This document shows, piece by piece, positions 44,514 to 55,100 of a DNA stretch of 64,000 nt. The notes beneath the pieces are model-generated. The model was given only the letters and a program-made list of their open reading frames with translations. It was not told where the DNA came from and did no database searches. Origin of the DNA: Podarcis raffonei (Eukaryota > Chordata > Lepidosauria > Squamata > Lacertidae); the NCBI RefSeq assembly GCF_027172205.1, contig NC_070614.1:49292001-49356000 (forward strand), in the 5' to 3' direction. Numbering within the stretch: position 1 is the stretch's first letter; each line of letters begins with the position of its first letter. The position numbers and the translations under genes were made by a program.

Positions 44514-47500
44514 CTGGGGGAGGCAAGAGAAAGGATAGGTCTGTCTTTGAGCCATTTTGGACTGGATGGTGGTCTGATGGGGGAATGCACTGGGATGCTG
44601 GTTGCGGAGCAAAGGATAAATTAAAAGATAAAAGATGATAAAAGATAAAAAATAAAAGAAGATAAAAGATAAAAGATAAAATGTGTGGGATGAGGAGCTT
44701 TGGGGGACTGATGCTGGGTTAGATTAGCCTTCCAGAACCGTAGCTGTCAAGTGTCCCTTATTTGAAGGAACAGTCCCTTATTCCAGCGCCATGTCCCGCT
44801 GCTGTCCCTTATTGATGGATGTCCCTTAAATGTCCCTTAAATGATGTCCCTTAAATTTCAAAGGAAGCAGCTCCTCTCCCTCCCTCCCTGCCGGCCAGGG
44901 CGGAGGGAGGCTCCAACTGTGTTGCTTGGCTGTGTTGCTCACCCAATAAGAAGTCTAAGAACGACTGGGGGGGGGTGGAGCTTGCATGCCTTGTGTGTGG
45001 CTAGTTAATGCAAGCTGAGGGGGGTTTTGAATGCTGGACGCCATTTTGTTGCACGTGCTGCTCCAAACTTTGCAGTGCAAAGCCAGGCCGGGGAGCCATC
45101 TTAAGTTGAGGCTGCATAGGCCTTGTGGTGCATGTGGTTCAGATTCTGTTCAGTTGAACCTCTGGTTACAAAGTTGTTTGGACAGTGTTCTCGAAGCTAC
45201 CCAGCATGAGTTTGACGAGACTGCAGGAGGACAGGAAGAGTGGAGTGCGTGGCAGAGGTGAGGCTGCAGGTCCCTTATTTTGGCTGCTGGCCCCTTATTT
45301 TCAAATCTGTAAGTTGACAGCTATGTCCAGAACCTGGTGCCCTCCAGATATCTTGGAAAGGAACTCCAGTCACCCCTGAAACTGGTCTGACTGGAAGGGA
45401 CGCTGAGGAGCAACCAGTCCCTGCGAGGCAGGAATATGCAGCTGTCCCCTTCAGGGATTGAAGCTGCAACCTCGGCCCCCTCAGCACCCAGCTATAACTA
45501 GCTGAGCTCTCTGGGAAATCTGGAGGGCATTGGTGGCGGTGCCTGGCAGGGCCAAAGGGATGCCTCTTTATTTCCAGTCGGTGGTGCAGCAATAAAAGTG
45601 CGAGCACATTTGGAAAGCTAAGCAGGGTCCGGTATGGTTTCAAATTGGATGGGAGACCACACTTGGAGATGCCTGCATTGCAGGGGGCGGGGTGGACTAG
45701 AGGACCCTGGGGGTCCCTTCCGACTCTACGATTCTATGAAAATGGGATGGATGAGGGGGCAGAGGAATAAAAGGTATGATTCTTCTCTCTTACACATATC
45801 GCCAAGGAGAACTGGAGGCCATGTTCTTTACACCAGGAATCGAGCGGCAGTTGTCAGAGGAAGACACGGACCGGGAGGATCGGGAGGAACGGGCAGACTG
45901 GGTGGACTGGGAGGAATGGTCAGTGAGTTTCTTCACGACTTTATTGAGTGTCGTCTCTTCACAACAGTTGGAGGAGGACATGCATTGGAAGGCCTGGCTG
46001 GCCACAAACGTCGAGAGCAGGAAGCACATCGCAGCCTAGAGGAAGGAAGGAAGGAAGGAAGGAAGGAAGGAAGGAAGGAAGGAAGGAAGGGCAAGAGAGG
46101 GCAGGGGTCACAACTGGTCCTGGTGGAACAGCCCAAATGGGACTGCTCAAAACATTCATTTGCCTTACAGAGAAATCTAGCAGCCCATTTCCCACTCCCT
46201 TTTCCTCACAGCCTTCCAAAGTTGGAGTATTCTATTCCCAGAATAACGTGGGCAGGGATCTCTCCAAAAACCTGCCTGCCAAATGGGCAGAATCAAGTGG
46301 TAGAGTCTTTCCTGGACTGTGTCATTTCAACCTGCTGACAGGGTGGTATACATTTTTGTAAAATAAAATAATTTTAAATGCATTCTATATATATGATCCG
46401 ATATCTATGATTATATCCATGCTCTGATATAAGTATATTATATAGTAAATGATATATTTTATATATAACAATGCAATATATCTATACAGATATTGATACA
46501 CATTTAAAATTTAAGCTGTGTTTTATGTGCATTCCCCCCCCCACACCACTTGGAACTCTTTGATGAAGCTGCTTGTCAATCTTGCTAAGTAAATCCGTGA
46601 GGAAACTTGGAATCCTCCCCTGAGAGGGATGGAAGGAAGAAGACAACAGACGCAGCTTTCACATCAAAATCTAGCATATAAGGGACAAGGCTGCCTTAGT
46701 CCTATTTCCCTGACATGCTACTTTTTTTACATTTCAGGTGCTCACCCCTTAGTGGGGGGGGGGTTCAGACTCACAGCCCAGCCATTCGCCCCCCAGTTGG
46801 AAATCTCACGTGCCAAAGTCAGGACAATGCTTGCCCTCCGGACAAAGTGGCCTTTGCTCTCCCCGCTCTTTTTCTAGGTCACCTCAATGAGCCAGGGAGC
46901 AACGTGGGGCAGCCCCACACAGGCGCTAGACCGAGTGAACTGAGAGTGGAAATTCATTCCCCTCTCCAAAATACAGGGATCAATATGGCTGCTGTGTCCC
47001 TAGTCCCACCTCACGCCTACCAAGTTTCCAGACGGACAGAAATTAAACAGATGAGGAGTCAATGAATAATATATAGAGCACAACGAATGAGCAAAAATCA
47101 GATTCCATTTAGATCGGGTGGGGGAGACCCAGTTCGTGTGGCTAGACTACAACACCCATCATCCCTGACCCCTGGTCCTGCTTCCTAGGGATGATGGGAG
47201 TTGTAGTCCAACAACAGTGCAGACCAAGGAAACACAAGACTGGGAGTCATCGCAGAAAGGAAACTTGAGAAAGGTGGACAAGATGATAAATCAAGGGGTT
47301 GCCCTCTGGATATATTTACAGCTACCACTCTCACCAGTCCCAGCCAGCTTGGCCAATGTAAGGAATGCTGGGGAGGTGGTGTTAAAAAAATTCCCCACAC
47401 TCCACAAGATGTCCGAAGGCCACAGGCTGACATGGCTTTGACAGGGGAATTGGGCGAAGTCGTGGCGGAGGAGGGAAGGACCTTGGACAGGACCCTCCTT

Positions 47501-47711
47501 AGGTTCTTCTGAGAGAGGGTTGAAGGTTTTGAGGATGGGGGCTATACATCTGTTGGAAGTCAAGAGCACAATTCCTAGCCCCCCAAACATCTCTGGGAAC
47601 AACAGCAGAACCCAAAGGGCCTCCCCATGGACCCTGCTTCAGCCTTCCCCCTGCCCCTTCCCTCCGTGTAAGGAGCAGGATTGGTGCCCTTACCAGCTGA
47701 GTCTTCTCCAT
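44246..47711 (-). CDS. IL25: IL-17-family cytokine, IL25-like, copy A
   Basis: Secreted cysteine-knot cytokine. Exons (minus): 47694-47711 (MEKTQL), 45794-46035, 44246-44513; 528 nt, 175 residues (human IL25 is 177). All junctions are GT-AG. A hydrophobic signal peptide starts at about residue 7 and ends near ASQA. The mature part has a Ser-rich stretch, the family motif SPWRY, RYPRLLWKAQCIC, one sequon (NAT), TVYYRKPC and a final CTCVATQ. SPWRY, CxC and TVYYR(K/R)PC agree with human IL25 (SPWRY, CLC, TVFYRRPC). Position next to EFS favours IL25 over IL17C. Intron 2 carries a 587 bp hAT insertion and a 5S-derived SINE. Both copies look intact; copy A has three extra Ser/Arg residues relative to copy B. 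Confidence 0.88.
44616..44682. repeat. (AAAGATA)n-type repeat, IL25 copy A intron 2
   Basis: Degenerate AGATAAA units at the site of the arm B TATTTTA array. Confidence 0.85.
44739..45325. mobile_element. hAT element carrying a BovB-like segment, IL25 copy A intron 2
   Basis: Ends CGTAGCTGTCAAG and GTTGACAGCTATG, with a perfect 8 bp duplication TCCAGAAC (44731-44738, 45326-45333). Interior TTATTTGAAGGAACAGTCCC. Positions 45181-45255 resemble the BovB 3' coding end. The equivalent site in arm B (about 61.84 kb) is empty. Confidence 0.85.
45430..45515 (-). repeat. tRNA-Ile-like SINE head, arm A
   Basis: The reverse strand reads like GCTCAGCTGGTTAGAGC with a B-box-like end. Better preserved in arm B. 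Confidence 0.5.
45600..45745 (+). repeat. 5S rRNA-derived SINE with CR1 tail, arm A
   Basis: AAAGCTAAGCAGGGTCCGGT and TTGGATGGGAGACCAC are the A-box and C-box regions of 5S rRNA. The tail GGGTCCCTTCCGACTCTACG then ATTCTATGA is the CR1 3' end type. Shared with arm B. Confidence 0.75.
45794..46035 (-). CDS. IL25: IL25 copy A exon 2
   Basis: 242 nt, phase 0 in and phase 2 out. It encodes the signal-peptide core (CFLLSTFVASQA), a Cys-containing N-terminal part and a Ser/Arg-rich stretch, ending SPWRY. It has 9 nt (three codons) more than copy B. The acceptor pyrimidine tract is a (CTTC)n microsatellite. Confidence 0.88.
46040..46090. repeat. (GGAA)n microsatellite at IL25 copy A exon 2 acceptor
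   Basis: About 12 units, a few bases from the exon; on the gene strand it is the pyrimidine tract. Confidence 0.95.
46340..47090. other. IL25 copy A intron 1, unique part
   Basis: A/T-rich TATATA stretch (46.38-46.5 kb) then ordinary unique sequence; matches arm B 59.66-60.36 kb. No exon recognised. Confidence 0.5.
47130..47222. repeat. Palindromic MITE core, arm A
   Basis: AGACTACAACACCCATCATC facing GATGATGGGAGTTGTAGTCC; the counterpart in arm B is at about 59510-59600. Confidence 0.65.
47694..47711 (-). CDS. IL25: IL25 copy A exon 1
   Basis: Six codons (MEKTQL), then donor GTAAGG. A TATA-like box lies about 80 bp upstream. Sequence is identical to copy B. Confidence 0.8.
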
Positions 47712-47787
47712 GTCAGATCTGCGGGAGCAGGACCTCGTGTCTGTAGACGGCTCAGGGAACTGCTGTCACTCTGAGCCTCGGGATCCC

Positions 47788-47831
47788 TATTTTATCGCCT
47801 GCAAGATTCCATTCATTTATTCCATGCAAAT
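47788..47831 (-). promoter_or_regulatory. IL25 copy A core promoter: octamer plus TATA-like box
   Basis: Reading on the minus strand: perfect octamer ATTTGCAT (47824-47831), about 29 bp, then a TATA-like GATAAAATAG near 47788-47797, about 80 bp before the ATG. Copy B has the same arrangement. Confidence 0.55.
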
Positions 47832-47989
47832 TTTGGAATAATAAAAAAAGGAACTTAGCGCCTGTTTCCTGAACGTGTAATCAATGTCTCTTTTGTTTAC
47901 CTTATGCTGCATGGGTAATAGAAGGTGCCCCCCAGGATCAAGGAGGCATCAAGCCCAGTGCGATATTACCACCTGAGAAAATTGAATTT

Positions 47990-48060
47990 GCCTTCCTTCC
48001 TTCCTTCCTTCCTTCCTTCCTTCCTTCCTTCCTTCCTTCTTTCCTTCCTTCCATCCTTCC
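47990..48060. repeat. (CCTT)n microsatellite, arm A
   Basis: About 16 units with one interruption, roughly 0.3 kb upstream of the IL25 copy A start. Confidence 0.95.
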
Positions 48061-48739
48061 AAGATTGGATTAACTTTTCAATAGGAGGACTTTCCCACCT
48101 ATTCATAACTTGCTTTGACTTTTTACAGATTAAATCTTCTGGTCCAGACATTTGACCCACAAGCACCCAAGAGTTTGTGCCATGAACTCAATAAGGATGG
48201 AGAAATTCTCGCTTGGAGCATCATCTCTAGAATGAACGCACCTTGCAATTTCTCTGAGAAGATCAGAGGAGCCCTCTTGGACCAGGACCGGTTGGCCAGC
48301 GTCCGTCTGTTGTGCTCACGTCCTGTTTGCCTGCTTCCCTCTGGGGCATCTGATTGGCCAGTGTGAGAACAGGATGATGGAGCAGGCAGGCCCTCGGCCT
48401 CATCCAGACGGACTCGTCTTATTGAACTCTGAATCCAGAGTCTTTCCCCTGAGAGTGGACACTACTCAAGAAAACCCAAGATGAGCCATGAGAGTGTGAG
48501 TTCTCCCCTGCCAGCTCCACTCTGCTAATTGGCGTTCAGAGAAGATAGACTGCCCCTGACCATGGAGGTTCTCTCTGGTGCTCCACAGCTTGCTGCAAGG
48601 CTCTCCCTCAAAGGGCTGTTGCACCAGCATTGAGCAATGGGGGCTGAGAACGTTTAATGCCCCCTCTCTTCTTGGAAGTACATGGAGTCATGGATAGGGA
48701 ATAGCTTCATGGGGTCAAGAGCGAGCCAGCAATGGATCA

Positions 48740-49265
48740 CAATGTGCTTGTTCCAGTTAACTCTTCATTAGCAAAACTATGTTCTGCAGAGGGGTGTCAG
48801 GCCTCGTGAGCACAGCGACTCCTCTCTGGCAGGTCTTGCCTCCATGAAGCAGCGCTGAGACTGAGGGCTCCTGCCTCCCCACAGCTGCCCCTCCTGTCCA
48901 GGGCTACCCCCTAGCAATCAGAGACTGCGCCAGTGTGAAGCCAACCTCTGCTCCGCCCTTTTCATGCCTCTACTGGCTCCAGGAGACCAGGTGGGGGGGA
49001 GATTGTTGCAGCAGGAGGGGGAGACATCCAGGACTCTGTTCCAGTCTGACCCCTCTCTGCCTCTTGGCCTCCCTCCTCTCCTGCTTCAGCTTCTGCCACA
49101 CTCTCCCCCCTCGCTAAACCCTGGTACCTCTTCTGTCCCTGACACCTCCCCCCCCCACAGTCTTCTCCCTCCGACTGCTGATCCTCAGGCTCTGAGCCAT
49201 CTTCCCTTGGGGGTCCCCCAGCTGGTTGCTCCCACCATTCCTCTGGGGCCAGAGAGTCCATGACA
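48740..49265 (-). mobile_element. LTR-like fossil, arm A
   Basis: Reverse strand starts TGTCATGGACTCTCTGG and ends GAAGAGTTAACTGGAACAAG, like a solo LTR. Duplicated in arm B. Related to the 53.6-54.1 kb sequence. Family not settled; an old fossil without coding parts. Confidence 0.4.
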
Positions 49266-50845
49266 ATGGGGGTGGCCCCCCACCTGGGCCAGGAGGAGGG
49301 GGCCCTGCAACCTGGAAATGTGTCCCTAGCCTTGACCTTTGCCCAGGCACTCTGGGTCCCTGGCATCTCAGCTCCCAGGGGTGGCAGCACACCAGCCAGA
49401 CCCCACGGCCTCCGGAAAGATCTAGATGCTGAGCTCAGGAGCTGAGCTGCCCCCCGTCCACCTGCTTGGTCCAGAGTCCACCCCCGTCCTGGTTCTGGCA
49501 GAGAGCCCAGGCCGTGTGGTCAAGGTGTGGTCCTGGCGGAGGGATGTCCCCTCAGGCAAGCAGTTTGATGCGTGGGCAGCCATGTTGATCTTTGGCCTGG
49601 GCTCTCTTGGTGGTTATGAAAATTCGGAAAGCTATTTTGTTTTTCTAGGATTCCCTCCGCCAAAGGTGCTTCTCAGAAGGCTGCTGGCCCTTCCCTGAAA
49701 GATAAGGCGGCTTCCCTGAGTCACTCAGTCAAATGAGGAGCTGCGGCAGGGAGGGTTGACCCCCGTGAGACACCGTCGCTGCACATCACCCCAAAGCGGC
49801 TACAATCGGGGGGTTCCATCTTTGTATACCACAGCTGAACCCCAGGACCTCCCTTTTCTGATCTCAAGGGCTCAGCGGCGACCCGTTTTTCCTCTGCCCT
49901 GAGTGAGGCTTTTCCTCTGCTGCCTTTCTCCTTTGCTCAACGCCACGAGAGGCTGCAAAACACAGGGGGACCTTCCTCAGTCAGGACAGGGCTACATCGC
50001 TTGTTGCATATTAAAATGCTGTCATGTTGAAACGTATAGAAATATTAGTGAATTTCAGTGGCGTGCAGGAATCGTGAATGGCCTGGCAGCAGCAGAAGGA
50101 CAGAGAGCGTGCAGACATCCAGGCCCTGCAGGGATGGTGTGCAATGTTTGGAAATGATCCCCCAACACTTCTGGGGCCCAGCAAGTGGGGGGCACACAGG
50201 AGGGATGCAGGAGAAGGGTTCAGCTATTCTGGAGGACCAGGAACGCCATCAGGGACACAGAACAACATCTCTGCCATGCAAGGGCGAAAGCATCTTGCAA
50301 AGGAAGCAGATCTGCTGGGAGAAACACGGCTAGAGCGAATTGGGGGTGGGGGGGTTAAGCCCCCGGAAGCGGAGAGGGCTGCTAAAAGGCAAAGCTCGCT
50401 TTGGGGGGGGGGACTCTGCCAGCGAAAATGATTTTGCTTCCTGCTCTGCTAATGCTCCCCAGAAGTGAGACCTCCGGCGTCACCACATATATGGAAAGGG
50501 CTGAGCGGTGGAGTTTGGTCCTTGAGCAAAATAGGGTTGCCAACTTTTCTGCGCTCGCAGGCTCCTCTGCAACGTGACTTGCATAAGCAGAGCTTGCTGA
50601 TGGTGAAGGATGGGGTGAGAAAATGCAGAATGCTGGAAGAGTCTTGTAGTTGAGTGGAGAGCCAGCGTTCCTTGGTCTTCACAAAAGGAGTCTACAATAA
50701 GCTCAGTGGTTGCCTGCTTTCCTAGTTTTGGAACCCCTTGAAACAGGCTAGGATGGGTATTTCCAAATGAGGGTACCATGCACAGGAACATAACCTCCAA
50801 CATTTCTCTGATGAAAATAGGGATGTCCTATTCCAATATGGAATA

Positions 50846-51000
50846 ATAGTTCCAGCCACTCTGGGCGGCTTTGAAAAAATGTATGTAAAAAAATAAAAAC
50901 CTAATAAAACATTAAACATTAAAGAAACTCCCCTATACAGAGCTGCCTTCAGTTGTCTTCTAAAGGTTGTATGGTTACTGATTTCCTTGGCTCGCTGGTT
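50846..51000 (-). mobile_element. L2/CR1-like LINE fragment
   Basis: CCACTCTGGGCGGC, then AGAGCTGCCTTCAGTTGTCT. Reverse orientation, short and diverged. Lies just inside the inner end of arm A. Confidence 0.65.
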
Positions 51001-51559
51001 GCTTAACTCCATACCCTGCAACATTTATCCAATGAAAATAGCGACGTCCGAAGGAAAAGCGGGATGTACTGGGATCAAACTGGAAACTGGGATGGCTTCT
51101 GTAAATCTTGGACTGACTCTGGAAAATAGGGACACTTGGATGATATGCAGGGGCACACGCGCACACACACACATGCATATGCAACAGTCTAAACACTGGT
51201 AAATGTCAACAATCACCACATTTCTGACATTATCCAGATTGTATACTCGTGGATGCATTTGTGCGCATTATATTTCCGGTCAAAGCCAACATCAGGTTAT
51301 ATAATATTTCTATGGCGGGTGTGAGGATAGGAGCAAGAATTTTTTTCAACCCTGTCGCTCCTCACCAACGCCACGTAATCCTTATCCGTCCATCTCTGGG
51401 GTTCAATCCGCAGTCAAATTAGGTCGTCGTCGGAAAGCTGCTGCTGAACAATTGTCCTTCCCATTTTCTTCTGCCTCGCCAAGGTGTTTCTGGAGAAAGG
51501 GTGGAGCGAGCTTTTCGGGGAAGAAACTTTTCCTCCCCTTAACCCCCCCTGATGGAGGC

Positions 51560-51750
51560 TTCCCTCCTGTCTCCCAGGGACACGTCCGATTGCTTTGTTT
51601 CGGAGAGAAATCCCAGCCAGCTTTCCACGGCTACTGCCGCCGATTTGCATCTCACTCTGTAGTTGAGCTGGGCAGGAAAATACCTGTGCGGTTGGTTGAT
51701 AATACGCTGGGTAACCATGGCGAAGTAAGCAGTGGGGATCCCAGGAACAT
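51560..51750 (+). repeat. Octamer/RFX-like block, copy 2
   Basis: Same words in the same order as copy 1, including GATTTGCATCTC and GGGTAACCATGGCGAAG. Same strand as copy 1, in the space between the duplication arms. Confidence 0.7.
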
Positions 51751-52116
51751 CGGTGCCGGTGGGTGGCGGTCAGGGGTGGGCGTAGTGCTCCTCATTTTCA
51801 CATTGATTTTTGGGAAAGGGGTTCCTTGTGGTTATGGAAATCCTGCACGCTGTTTCCTTTTTCCGGGATTCCCTCGGCCAAAGGCCCCTCCCAGAGTTAA
51901 GGTGGAATCACCTTTAGGCCATTAATGGCGAGTGAGGACTGTGTCACGTAGGCAGGAATGGGACCCGAACACAAGGCTGGTAAGAACTGACCAGCGTTGG
52001 TGGGAAAGGACTCCAATTAAGGTTCAAGGAGAGTCCAGACACGTACAATAAAAAACAGGGTTTTTTGGTTTGTTTGTTTTTAGATTACTTTTTTATTCAA
52101 AATTAAAACAAAATAT

Positions 52117-53077
52117 AGTGCTGGAGGAGACTCTTGAGAGTCCCATGGACTGCAAGAAGATCAACCCTATCCGTTCTGAAGGAAATCAGCCCTGAGTGCT
52201 CACTGGAAGGACAGATCCTGAAGCTGAGGCTCCAAGACTTTGGTCACCTCATGAGAAGAGAAGACTCCCTGGAAAAGACCCTGATGTTGGGAAAGATGGA
52301 GGGTACAAGGAGAAGGGGACGACGGAGGACGAGATGGTGGGACAGTGTTCTCGAAGCTACCAGCATGAGTTTGACCAAACTGCGGGAGCATAGCTGTCAA
52401 GTGTCCCTTATTTGAAGGAACAGTCCCTTATTCCAGCGCCATGTCCCGCTGCTGTCCCTTATTGATGGATGTCCCTTAAATGATGTCCCTTAAATTTCAA
52501 AGGAAGCAGCTCCTCTCCCTCCCTCCCTGCCGGCCAGGGAGGAGGGAGGCTCCAACTGTGTTGCTTGGCTGTGTTGCTCACCCAATAAGAAGTCTAAGAA
52601 TGACTGGGGGGTGGAGCTTGCATGCCTTGTGTGTGGCTAGTTAATGCAAGCTGAGGGGGGTTTTGAATGCTGGACGCCATTTTGTTGCACGTGCTGCTGC
52701 AAACTTTGCAGTGCAAAGCCAGGCCGGAGAGCCATCTTAAGTTGAGGCTGCATAGGCCTTGTGGTGCATGTGATTCAGATTCTATTCAGTTGAACCTCTG
52801 GTTACAAAGTTGTTTGGACAGTGTTCTCGAAGCCACCAGCATGAGTTTGACGAGACTGCAGGAGGACAGGAAGAGTGGAGTGCGTGGCAGAGGTGAGGCT
52901 GCAGGTCCCTTATTTTGCCTGCTGGTCCCTTATTTTCAAGGCTGCTGGCCCCTTATTTTCAAATCTGTAAGTTGACAGCTATGTGTGGGAGGCAGTGGAA
53001 AACAGGAGTGCCTGGCGTGCTCTGGTCCATGGGCTCACAAAGAGTCGGACACGACTAAACAACTAAACAACAACAAC
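52117..53077 (+). mobile_element. BovB (RTE) LINE 3' end, split by hAT
   Basis: Translated pieces match the BovB reverse-transcriptase C terminus: GHLMRREDSLEKTLMLGKME, GRRRTRWWDS, MSLTKLRE, and after the hAT, WRALVHGLTKSRTR. It ends ACTAAACAACAACAAC. Flanked by a perfect 12 bp duplication AAAACAAAATAT (52105-52116, 53078-53089) inside L1 sequence. 5'-truncated. Confidence 0.88.
52389..52983. mobile_element. hAT element, second copy, nested in BovB
   Basis: Ends CATAGCTGTCAAG and GTTGACAGCTATG. Near-perfect 8 bp duplication TGCGGGAG/TGTGGGAG. Very similar to the 44.74 kb copy. Confidence 0.85.
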
Positions 53078-54499
53078 AAAACAAAATATTTTATCCAAAA
53101 ACATATCATCCTTATTTTCCCCCATTTTTCCTCTCTCCCCCGGGCCCACCCACCCCCGACTTCCCTCAGTTCCAGTCTTTGATTTCTCTAAAAATGCTGT
53201 TTTCTGCATGTTACACAGTTGTATAGATCCTCAAACTATTTAGCTGATAATTATCAATAAAAGGTTTGTGAATGTTTATTCAAAACCAGCCAAGGAGTCC
53301 AGTTCGCTTTGTTGCGTCTTCAAATACTTTGTAAAGGGTTCCCATTCATCCTTAAAGTCACAGTTATCCTTGTCCCATAGCTTGTATGTCAGTCTTGCCA
53401 GTTCTGCATAGTCCATCAATTTTTCTTGCCATGATTCTTTAGTTGGGGTTTCTTCAGTCTTCCATCCTTGTGCTATCAAAACTCTCGCGGCTGTTGTCGC
53501 ATACATGAAGCTGTAGTAAAAAACAGGTTGAGCAAGTTGTACCTCATGGGTTGTGGCCGGCGGAGAGATGGTGAGGTGCTGGGGTGTTTGGGTGCCAGAA
53601 GCAGGTCAGGGATAACACACATGGTGTTAGTGAAATTAACTCTTTATTCAAAGAAATAAACAGCTCAGGAGGCCAGGCCTGGTGAGCTCAGCTTCTGTTC
53701 CCAGTAGATCTTGCCCCAATGATGCAGTTGCAAGGGCCAAAAGTCTCCGCCTTCCCTCCTCTTCTCCTGAGTCCTTCCCAAGCAATCTGAGACTCCTTCA
53801 AGGGGTCTGGCTCTGCTTTGCCCTCTTCATGCCTCTCCTGGTTCTGGGAGACCAGGAGGGAGGGGAGCTGGTCGCCCTGGTTCCTTCAGCATCTCTGCCT
53901 TTTGGGCCTTGCTCCTCTCCAGCCTCATCTCCTCTCTCTGGACTGCTTTCTGCCACCGACTCTTCCTGCTCACGAAACCCTGTTACCTCTTCCTCCCAGT
54001 CTGCTCTCTCTTCACCCTCTGGCCACTCATCGTCATCCCAACACCATCAGCCCCCTGGATCTGCCTTCCCCTGGGGGTTCTGCAGCCAGTCCCTGCCACC
54101 GCTCCATGATTTTGGGTAGAAGCTGAACAGCTAAGGGCTCGTCTACACTTCTGCTTTCGCCCTTGCCCCTCTCCTTTCCTGGGGAAAATCCATTCTTTAG
54201 TGCTAAATCGGAGCAAACATCAATTCGGACAAAACCCAAATTACAATTTGCTCTGATTGAGTGCTGAAGAGCGCTTTTCCTTAGGGCACAGCAGAGGGGC
54301 GTGAATGAGCCGTAAGATGACATGTGTTTGCCTATAGTGTTTGTCTCACAGACTCTTGGGCTGTCCTATAATGCATCCCTGAGTAAATTCTGGCCAATTG
54401 GGAATCTGAGATGAGCCTCCATACTTGAACCCACAGAAACAATCTTCCCCACCGAGATGTGGCACGAAAAAACAAGGTGTCCCGTTTTTTTGGGGGGGG

Positions 54500-54780
54500 C
54501 ACTTAGAAGGTATGTTCTCATTTTCTCTGGGTCTCAACAGCCCCTGGTTTGACCTACCAAACCTCACCACAGGAATCTGTTTCGAAGTCAAATATCCATC
54601 CTTATAATATGTACAGTTGTGACACAGGCAGGGTTTTCAAGAGCATGTGCAGTGAACCACTCACACACACACACCCCACAGCACTGAGTTGTCACACGAC
54701 CCACAAACAAGGGACTGCAGCTCCAGGAAGGATTCCATACCTGTACCTACATTTCAAATATAACCGCCAATTTTGGAAAA
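54500..54780 (+). repeat. Old diverged duplicate block, part d
   Basis: Resembles 42.25-42.46 kb: GGTTTTCAAGAGCATGTGCAG against GGCTTCTTTGAGCATGTGCAG, followed by similar CA-rich text. No gene seen. Confidence 0.4.
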
Positions 54781-54842
54781 CAACTCCAGGCTTGGCAATG
54801 CCAAGTGTGCGCTCCCACAGCCGAAGATGCCGCACATACCTA

Positions 54843-55100
54843 AGAAGAAGAAGAAAAGTTTGGATTTGATATCCCGCTTTATCAGTACCCTAAGGAGCCT
54901 CAAAGCGGCTAACATTCTCCTTTCCCTTCCTCCCCCACAACAAACACTCTGTGAGGTGAGTGGGGCTGAGAGACTTCAGAGAAGTGTGACTGGCCCAAGG
55001 TCACCCAGCAGCTGCATGTGGAGGAGCGGAGACGCGAACCCAGTTCACCAGATTACGAGTCCACTGCTCTTAACCACTACACCACACTGGCTCCCTAAAG
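54843..55100 (-). repeat. tRNA-derived SINE (MIR/CORE-like)
   Basis: Reverse strand: GTGTAGTGGTTAAGAGCAG, GGGTTCGCGTCTCC, GGTGACCTTGGGCCAGTCAC, with a GAA run at the 3' side (AAGAAGAAGAAGAAAAG). Confidence 0.65.

Larger units (their letters stand above)
43100..50456 (+). repeat. Inverted segmental duplication, arm A
   Basis: It matches the reverse complement of 56.29-64.0 kb, through the cytokine gene, flanking unique sequence, SINEs and an LTR-like fossil. It holds IL25 copy A, two TTCC-type microsatellites and an hAT element missing from arm B. Inner match ends near GCTAATGC at about 50455. Confidence 0.9.
52060..53515 (-). mobile_element. L1 LINE 3' end split by BovB
   Basis: Reversed. 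The right part encodes the L1 ORF2 tail MYATTAARVLIAQGWKTEE; the left end is the poly-T (reverse poly-A) run. Flanked by TAAAAAACAGG repeats. Host of the BovB/hAT nest. Confidence 0.8.
51950..54125 (-). mobile_element. LTR-like fossil hosting the L1 nest
   Basis: Sequence left and right of the L1 (51.95-52.05 and 53.53-54.12 kb) reads as one LTR-like unit on the reverse strand, with AATAAAGAGTTAATTTC as a polyA-type signal, related to the arm fossils. Broken, old, no coding region retained. Confidence 0.4.

Noticed and set aside
43960-44638. Alternative frames over IL25 exon 3
   Set aside because: Shadows of the cytokine exon; only the frame with CIC, RRPC and CTC has correct splice sites and family motifs.
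45600-45745. 5S rRNA gene
   Set aside because: Only the internal promoter region matches, and the 3' part is CR1-type; a SINE, present in both arms.
44246-47711. IL17A/F or IL17C as identity of the cytokine
   Set aside because: The SPWRY and CxC layout is shared family-wide, but TVYYR(K/R)PC, the length and the EFS neighbourhood fit IL25 best; a gene tree would settle it.
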